From contig CANRAC010000031.1 in assembly GCA_947628495.1 (NCBI GenBank), forward strand, positions 1 through 9,823: DNA of 9,823 bases, in the 5' to 3' direction. The translations under genes and the position numbers were made by a program. The notes below the pieces were generated by a model. The model worked only from the letters and a program-made list of their open reading frames with translations. It was not told where the DNA came from and ran no database searches. Of this stretch, positions 5,141 to 9,823 are shown piece by piece; positions within the stretch are counted from its first letter, which is position 1, and each line of letters opens with the position of its first letter. Source of the stretch: an uncultured Bacilli bacterium. Its GTDB lineage: Bacteria > Bacillota_I > Bacilli_A > RF39 > UBA660.

Positions 5141-6018
5141 TAGAGCTTTTCGACTTTATCAAAATAATAATAATTATTACTGTGTAATTTAAAAGTAAAT
5201 TTAAAACTATCTAATTTATCTAATATATTATTAATTTCATAAGAATTATCAGTTAAAATATTATGTTTTTCTAAATAATTTCCAGAATTATTACTCTTAT
5301 AAATGTATTTAATAACATTATCAGCATCAATTACTTCGTATTTTATATAAGCTATTTTTAAAGTAAATTCTACTATTTCCCCTTTTTTTTGTGCATTTAT
5401 TACTTTAGTATCAATATAATCTTCCGGAAAATTTGCACAGCTAATTGGGTCATTCATATAAACATTACGGGTTTCATCAAATTTAAACCCCGAAAAGCCA
5501 CAATAAGATTTATCAGCATCTTTTAAATTAGTATCTTTATAAGTTGTATTTGGACCAAAAAAATCATTTATGCCTTCCTGGATTTCTTTTTTTGCTAAAA
5601 TTATGACATTAAGTTTATTGCCATCAGGAGCTTCGGCTTCATAAGTGGCATTGATAAAATCACTTTTAAAATTTTCATTTTGCGTAATACCAATAGCAAT
5701 TTTAGCATCATCAGAAATACTATTCAAATCTAAATAATTATTTTGATAAAAATAGCCATAATAACTACCCGCTTTTATAGAATCAAAGCCTGACACTTTG
5801 TTTGTTAATTCTTTAATTAAATCACTATTAACATCCAAATCCTCATAAGTTTCCTCTGGCTCTGGGACCGCTTCTTTTTTAGTTTCTTTTATTTTAACTT
5901 TGGTCACATTTTTTACTCGATAAACTTTTTTGGCATAAATTAGGACAACAAAAAGAGAAAGCAATAACAATATTAATATAACATAATATTTAATTGTCAT
6001 TATTTTCTCTTTTTTCAT
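5140..6018 (-). CDS. Single-pass membrane protein of unknown function, downstream of smc
   Basis: A 292-residue protein I do not recognise. It has one N-terminal hydrophobic helix (about 11-28, YYVILILLLLSLFVVLIY) after a short Lys-rich tail. A Lys/Glu/Pro-rich stalk follows (about 29-62, including EAVPEPEETYEDLD), then a 230-residue extracellular-type region with alternating polar and aromatic residues and two Cys (173 and 194, in SYCGFSG and PISCANF). No lipobox, catalytic motif or known domain is apparent. The start at 6018 is preferred over the GTG at 6030 because GGTGGGGGAT lies directly before the ATG. It follows smc on the same strand after 33 bases, so it is probably co-transcribed with rnc and smc, though a TATAAT at the smc stop may give it its own start. 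In B. subtilis this position is held by ftsY; this protein has no SRP GTPase motifs and is not FtsY. Confidence 0.78.
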   Translation of the reverse strand: MKKEKIMTIKYYVILILLLLSLFVVLIYAKKVYRVKNVTKVKIKETKKEAVPEPEETYEDLDVNSDLIKELTNKVSGFDSIKAGSYYGYFYQNNYLDLNSISDDAKIAIGITQNENFKSDFINATYEAEAPDGNKLNVIILAKKEIQEGINDFFGPNTTYKDTNLKDADKSYCGFSGFKFDETRNVYMNDPISCANFPEDYIDTKVINAQKKGEIVEFTLKIAYIKYEVIDADNVIKYIYKSNNSGNYLEKHNILTDNSYEINNILDKLDSFKFTFKLHSNNYYYFDKVEKL

Positions 6019-6045
6019 TATATCCCCCACCTAACTTTTCTTCTT

Positions 6046-6051
6046 ATTATA
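6046..6051 (-). promoter_or_regulatory. Possible -10 box of the gene downstream of smc
   Basis: A perfect TATAAT occurs on the minus strand at 6051-6046, directly after the smc stop codon and about 28 bases before the next ATG. The expected -35 region (about 6069-6074) shows no good match, so an internal promoter is possible but unproven. Confidence 0.3.
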
Positions 6052-8994
6052 CTATAAGTTTTCTAATTTTACACTAACTAATTTACTAATACCACTCTCT
6101 TGCATTGTAATGCCATATAAGACATCAGCAAATTCCATAGTTTTTTTCTTATGCGTAATAATTATAAATTGACTTTTATCTTTTTTTTCATCTAAATAAT
6201 TACCAAACATATCCACATTAGCTTCATCTAAAGCTGCCTCTACTTCATCTAGAATAACAAAAGGAACAGGGTTAACATTTAATATCGCAAATAATAAGGA
6301 AATTGCCGTTAAAGTTTTTTCACCACCTGACAAAAGACCAATAGAATTTAATTTCTTTCCAGGAGGTTCGGCAATAATTTCAATTCCTGTTTCTAACATA
6401 TTATCAGGATCAGTTAACTTTAAAGTCCCCATGCCGCCTTTGAATAACTTTTGAAAAACTTTTTGAAATTCCACTTCAATTTTAGCAAACGTCTTACTGA
6501 AACGTTCTACCATTATATTATCCATCTCCGTAATAATGTTTTCTAAGTTAACGATGGAAGTCTCCAAATCATTTTTTTGATTAGTTAAGAAAGAATATCT
6601 TTCATGAACTCGTTTAAATTCTTCAATTGCTCCGGTATTAACATCTTTGTAATTTAAAATAGTTTTTTTGAGCTTAGTAACCATTTGCGCTGCTAAATTT
6701 TGTTCTACATCTAAGAAATAACTAGCAACTGCTTTCTCATATGTCATATTATATGTTTCATTTAAAATATTTAGAAGATTATCTAAATGAACATCCATTT
6801 TTCCTATTTCGATTTCTTTAGTTTTTAACTCTTGAATCTTCGTATTATAATTACTATTTTTTTCGCGATTAGCTTTTTCTAAATCATTTAATTCTAAAAA
6901 TATAGTATTTTTTTGAGCTTTTAAATTATCTAATTCTTTTTCTAATAAATCCTTACTACTCGTTTTTTGATAATATTCTTCCAATAATTTATTTAGATTT
7001 TCGTCTAATTTATTATCTTTAATATTTTGAGCCCCTAAAAATTCGTTATGTTTAGCTTTATATTTTTCTTCGAAGTCATTTAAAGAAATCTTTTTGCGAT
7101 TAACATTTTCTTGAACTGTCATAACTTCGCTGTTTAATTTAGTAACTTCTTCATGCCATTTTTTGACTTCCTCCGCATTTTTAGCCGCTACCTCATTAAT
7201 ATTATTTATTTCTATCGTCATATTAGCCATGGTACTTTTTAATTTATTAAGTTTTTCCTTTTGCATAATTGTACTATTACTATTTTTAAAAGTTCCTCCG
7301 GAAATAGCACCACCTGTGTGTAAAATCTCTCCATCTAAAGAGACAATACGATAGCGATAATTGATGAGTTTACCTATTTTATTTAAAGAGTCAATATTAT
7401 CGACAATAATAACATTACCTAATTGATTTTCGACTATTTCATCATATATTGGGCCATTTTTAACAAGATTATGAGCAACATTAATAAAACCCGGTGTACT
7501 TTTTAAAATATTCATTGTGGTATTATCAATAAATTTTCGTTTAATAACATTTAAAGGAAAAAAAGTCGCTCTTCCTAATTTGTTATCTTTTAAGTAATTA
7601 ATTGCTGCTTTTGCACTACTTTCATTATCAACGACTATAATATTTGCCGAATATCCTAAAGCTATATCGATTGCTGTGACATATTTATCATCCACTTCAA
7701 TTATTTTTCCGATTGTATTATGAATGCCGGTAAGCCGCGGATTACTTAAAACTCCTCTAACTGCTAAGGGTAATTTTTCACTATTTTCAATATTACTTTC
7801 TAATATTTCTATTTGATTAGCCAAATTTAATTGTTCTTTATTTTTATTTAGAAGCTTTGTATTGTATTCTTCACTTTTCATGACTTTTGTTTGATATTCT
7901 TTTAAAATAGTTTGATATTTACTATTTTTTTCTTTTAGCTCTTTTTGAAGAATTTCTAACTCTTTTTTCAAATTTTCGATATTTTTTTGAATCGTTAATT
8001 CCTCTTCTTTTAAATTAATTAAATTGTTTTGCAAAGAGGAAGAATTAGTTTCATATTTTTGTCTTTCGATTGTTAGTTGCTTTTGACTATTTAAATCAGC
8101 TATCTCTTTAGATAAAGTAATAATTTCTTCATTAACAGAGGCAATTTTTTCCTCGATTTTCACATTTTCTAATTTTAAGCTTTCAATCTTAACCCTTTCT
8201 TCATTATTAGTTAAATTAACATTTTCAAGCTCTTTATTTAATTTTTCCACTTCGTTTTTTAAAGGTTTGTAATTGCTATTAATATCCGTGATTTCTTGAG
8301 CAATTAAAGCAACCTCGAGATTTTTTAATTCTTCTTTTTTAGTCAAATACTCTTGCGCAATTGTCGCTTGGTGTTCTAGATGTTGATGATTATCTTCGAG
8401 TTCGGCAATAATTAAATCAATTTTTTCTAAATTGTCCTTTACTTTCAAAAGCTTGCGATTTGTTTCCTCTTTACGTTTTTTATATTTTAAAACGCCCGCC
8501 GCACTTTCAAAAATAACTCTTCTTTCTTCGGGTTTGCTATTAATTACATCAGCCACTGAACCCTGGGAAATTATATTAAATGATTCTTTTCCCGCTCCAC
8601 TATCAATAAATAAATCAGTTATATCCTTAAGGCGCACTTTAGCATTATTAATAAAATATTCGTTTTCGCCGGTTTTATATAAAACGCGCTTTACTTCTAC
8701 TGTTGTAAATTCCGTATGTAAATATTTATCGCTATTATCAAAAGTTAGAGCCACATAAGCTCTATTCATGGCTTTTCGTGATTTACTTCCGGCAAAAATA
8801 ACATCACTCATGGAATTAGTTGCTCTTAAAGCTTTAATTGATTGCTCACCTAAAACCCATTTAACTGCATCAACTACATTACTTTTACCACTACCATTAG
8901 GACCAACAATGCCCGTTATTCCTTCTTTTAAATCTATTTCAGTAATATCAGCAAACGACTTAAATCCATGCGATTTAATACTTTTAAGATACAT
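6052..8994 (-). CDS. smc: Chromosome segregation protein SMC (short-arm form)
   Basis: A complete 980-residue SMC ATPase, the core of bacterial condensin (with ScpA/ScpB), which extrudes and organises chromosomal DNA. Head: Walker A GPNGSGKSN (31-39), Q-loop IISQGSV (141-147) and the conserved SKPEERRVIFESAAGVLKYK segment. The N-terminal coiled coil runs from about 172 to 405. The hinge spans about 408-570 (RGVLSNPRL to TGGAISGGTFKN), and the C-terminal coiled coil about 575-825. C-terminal head: signature LSGGEKTLTAISLL (888-901), Walker B VILDEVEAALDE with Asp916-Glu917, and His948 in IIITH. B. subtilis SMC is about 1186 residues; here heads and hinge are full size but each arm is roughly 80-100 residues shorter, as I recall for Mollicutes SMC (P115, about 980). 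The ribosome binding site overlaps the rnc stop codon (TAGGAAGTGA), giving a 12-base gap and likely translational coupling. Confidence 0.96.
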   Translation of the reverse strand: MYLKSIKSHGFKSFADITEIDLKEGITGIVGPNGSGKSNVVDAVKWVLGEQSIKALRATNSMSDVIFAGSKSRKAMNRAYVALTFDNSDKYLHTEFTTVEVKRVLYKTGENEYFINNAKVRLKDITDLFIDSGAGKESFNIISQGSVADVINSKPEERRVIFESAAGVLKYKKRKEETNRKLLKVKDNLEKIDLIIAELEDNHQHLEHQATIAQEYLTKKEELKNLEVALIAQEITDINSNYKPLKNEVEKLNKELENVNLTNNEERVKIESLKLENVKIEEKIASVNEEIITLSKEIADLNSQKQLTIERQKYETNSSSLQNNLINLKEEELTIQKNIENLKKELEILQKELKEKNSKYQTILKEYQTKVMKSEEYNTKLLNKNKEQLNLANQIEILESNIENSEKLPLAVRGVLSNPRLTGIHNTIGKIIEVDDKYVTAIDIALGYSANIIVVDNESSAKAAINYLKDNKLGRATFFPLNVIKRKFIDNTTMNILKSTPGFINVAHNLVKNGPIYDEIVENQLGNVIIVDNIDSLNKIGKLINYRYRIVSLDGEILHTGGAISGGTFKNSNSTIMQKEKLNKLKSTMANMTIEINNINEVAAKNAEEVKKWHEEVTKLNSEVMTVQENVNRKKISLNDFEEKYKAKHNEFLGAQNIKDNKLDENLNKLLEEYYQKTSSKDLLEKELDNLKAQKNTIFLELNDLEKANREKNSNYNTKIQELKTKEIEIGKMDVHLDNLLNILNETYNMTYEKAVASYFLDVEQNLAAQMVTKLKKTILNYKDVNTGAIEEFKRVHERYSFLTNQKNDLETSIVNLENIITEMDNIMVERFSKTFAKIEVEFQKVFQKLFKGGMGTLKLTDPDNMLETGIEIIAEPPGKKLNSIGLLSGGEKTLTAISLLFAILNVNPVPFVILDEVEAALDEANVDMFGNYLDEKKDKSQFIIITHKKKTMEFADVLYGITMQESGISKLVSVKLENL

Positions 8995-9006
8995 CTAAAT
9001 CACTTC

Positions 9007-9654
9007 CTATTTAGCAATTTTTAAATAAGCATCATAAGCTGCATTTTGTTCAGCTTCTTTTTTACTTTTTCCTACACCCTTGCCATATATTATATCGTCA
9101 ATTTTCACAATGACTTCAAAACGTTTATTATGAGAAGGACCAGTTTCCTTGATTAAAACATACTCTAAAGAATTACGAGTTGTTTGCGTATACTCTTGAA
9201 GTAAAGATTTATAATCACCTAAGAAAATATGATTATCTTTAACATAAGGAATAGCAATATCATAGATTATTTCCTTAGCTTTATCTAATCCAAACTCTAA
9301 ATAAACTGCTCCTAAAACACTTTCAAAAATATCTGCAATAATATTATCAGAAATATTTTTTTCTTCTCCATGCCCTACTTTTATAAAAGGAATTAATCCT
9401 AAATCTTCTGAATAAACTCTTAAAGCCTGTTCACAAACAAAACTAGCACGAACTTTACTCATTTTACCTTCTGGATAGGTTGTATTTTTAAATAAATATT
9501 CACTCATAATAATTTGTAAAACGGCATCCCCTAAAAATTCTAGGCGTTCGTAGTTTTCCCCACCATGTTCATTACTGTAAGAACTATGCGTTAAAGCCGT
9601 ATTTATTAATGTTTCATTTTGAAATTTAATTCCATATTTATCTAAAAAATGCAT
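9007..9654 (-). CDS. rnc: Ribonuclease III
   Basis: A 215-residue double-strand-specific endonuclease that processes rRNA precursors and structured mRNAs. The catalytic domain has the signature ERLEFLGDAVL (36-46) with Glu36, Glu39 and Asp43, and DIFESVLGAVYLE (108-120) with Asp108 and Glu111. These match the E. coli metal-binding residues E38, E41, D45, D114 and E117. A dsRNA-binding domain covers about 146-213 (DYKSLLQEYTQ through GKSKKEAEQNAAYDAY). The start at 9654 has AAAGGTGA at proper spacing; the longer start at 9675 overlaps a TATAAT and has no ribosome binding site. It is first in the rnc-smc-unknown cluster, and rnc before smc is the common Firmicutes order. Confidence 0.95.
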   Translation of the reverse strand: MHFLDKYGIKFQNETLINTALTHSSYSNEHGGENYERLEFLGDAVLQIIMSEYLFKNTTYPEGKMSKVRASFVCEQALRVYSEDLGLIPFIKVGHGEEKNISDNIIADIFESVLGAVYLEFGLDKAKEIIYDIAIPYVKDNHIFLGDYKSLLQEYTQTTRNSLEYVLIKETGPSHNKRFEVIVKIDDIIYGKGVGKSKKEAEQNAAYDAYLKIAK

Positions 9655-9673
9655 TTTATCTTCACCTTTAATC

Positions 9674-9682
9674 ATTATAACA
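9674..9682 (-). promoter_or_regulatory. Extended -10 promoter of the rnc-smc cluster
   Basis: On the minus strand TGT-TATAAT (9682-9674) is a full extended -10. Transcription would start near 9667, about a dozen bases before the rnc start codon and just ahead of its AAAGGTGA. The -35 region is occupied by a hairpin rather than a consensus box. Confidence 0.55.
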
Positions 9683-9706
9683 AAAAAGACCTTTAAGGTC
9701 TATTTT
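9682..9706 (-). terminator. Terminator-like hairpin immediately upstream of the rnc promoter
   Basis: AGACC (9687-9691) and GGTCT (9697-9701) pair around TTTAA, and the outer A and T runs add four pairs after one mismatch. On the minus strand the hairpin is followed by six T, the form of an intrinsic terminator. No minus-strand gene lies between it and the window end, so it may insulate rnc, act as a leader attenuator, or be a relic. An extended -10 TGG-TATTTT (9722-9714) just upstream could start a leader through it. Confidence 0.45.
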
Positions 9707-9764
9707 AATTTTTAAAATACCATTTTTTCCAAAATAATAAGATGGAATCCATTTTACAAAAATG

Positions 9765-9784
9765 ACTATTTATAGTAAACTATA
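9765..9784 (+). promoter_or_regulatory. Operator-like array of inverted half-sites before the right-edge gene
   Basis: ACTAT (9765-9769), ATAGT (9772-9776) and ACTAT (9779-9783) alternate in orientation with two-base gaps. They form two overlapping inverted repeats, the second being TATAGT-AA-ACTATA. The array ends a few bases before the ribosome binding site. A plausible promoter, TTTACA (9753-9758) with TAAACT 17 bases on (9776-9781), overlaps it, so a bound protein could repress it. Confidence 0.45.
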
Positions 9785-9797
9785 AGAGGTGAAGCTA

Positions 9798-9823
9798 ATG
9801 AAACGTCTTTTAATTAGAATCAT
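9798..9823 (+). CDS. Start of a plus-strand gene, cut by the window end
   Basis: Only eight residues, MKRLLIRI, are visible. The ATG is preceded by AGAGGTGAAG (9785-9794) at good spacing and by an operator-like array, so a real start is likely. Product unknown; the basic-hydrophobic beginning is too short to judge. Confidence 0.55.

Noticed and set aside
6052..8994. SMC as a truncated pseudogene because of its short length
   Set aside because: Walker A, Q-loop, hinge, signature motif, Walker B and H-loop are all intact in one frame; the shortening is spread over both coiled-coil arms.
7163..8998. Plus-strand open frames of 63, 108 and 76 codons inside smc
   Set aside because: They lie antisense to conserved SMC coding sequence and show no recognisable protein features.
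110..9654. Mycoplasma genetic code (TGA read as Trp)
   Set aside because: Trp codons checked are TGG, and all genes read through without in-frame TGA under the standard code.
9655..9675. Seven-residue N-terminal extension of RNase III
   Set aside because: The upstream ATG overlaps TATAAT and lacks a ribosome binding site; AAAGGTGA precedes the ATG at 9654.

Overview
The window is AT-rich (roughly 30% GC by eye). Ribosome binding sites are of the AGGAGG/AGGTGA type, and there are several sigma-A-like TATAAT promoters. Gene content points to a low-GC Gram-positive (Firmicutes/Bacilli). The deformylase is Gram-positive type 2. A tiny YjcZ-like Gly/Tyr-rich membrane protein is present, and rnc and smc are adjacent. 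SMC is short (980 residues), about the size I remember for Mollicutes P115/SMC proteins. TGG encodes Trp and no in-frame TGA interrupts any gene, so the Mycoplasma code is not in use. My best guess is an uncultured, streamlined Bacilli lineage related to Mollicutes (RF39- or Erysipelotrichia-like). That assignment is inference.

Layout. Left end: a half-length YigZ/IMPACT-family gene (+) converges on ftsW (-). A divergent gap follows, then a 56-residue YjcZ-like membrane peptide gene (+, 1765-1935) ending in a clear terminator. Centre (1965-4441): two paralogous minus-strand genes share an N-terminal two-helix membrane hairpin resembling VirB2/TrbC or 'T4SS pilin' proteins. They carry different peptidoglycan hydrolases at the C-terminus, a GH24-type lysozyme in one and an NlpC/P60-like cysteine hydrolase in the other. 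Between them on the plus strand is a small predicted lipoprotein with its own near-consensus promoter. Next, def (peptide deformylase, +) diverges from the NlpC/P60 gene through back-to-back promoters whose -35 boxes form one palindrome. Right side: a minus-strand cluster rnc-smc-unknown membrane protein, with the last gene in the position where B. subtilis has ftsY. At the right edge a plus-strand gene begins behind an operator-like array of inverted half-sites.

How it fits together. Much of the window concerns the cell envelope (FtsW septal glycan polymerase, two membrane-anchored wall hydrolases, a lipoprotein, small membrane proteins). The rest is core information processing (deformylase, RNase III, SMC condensin). 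Several starts were moved inward from the longest ORF because the internal ATG has the better ribosome binding site and the longer start overlaps or precedes the promoter (ftsW, def, rnc, and the gene after smc). No stretch over 300 bases lacks a gene; the longest gaps are about 110-145 bases and hold the promoters and hairpins listed. No tRNA, rRNA, CRISPR, insertion sequence or phage structural gene is visible.

The strongest candidate for something undescribed is the pair of pilin-like-hairpin/wall-hydrolase fusions with the lipoprotein gene between them.
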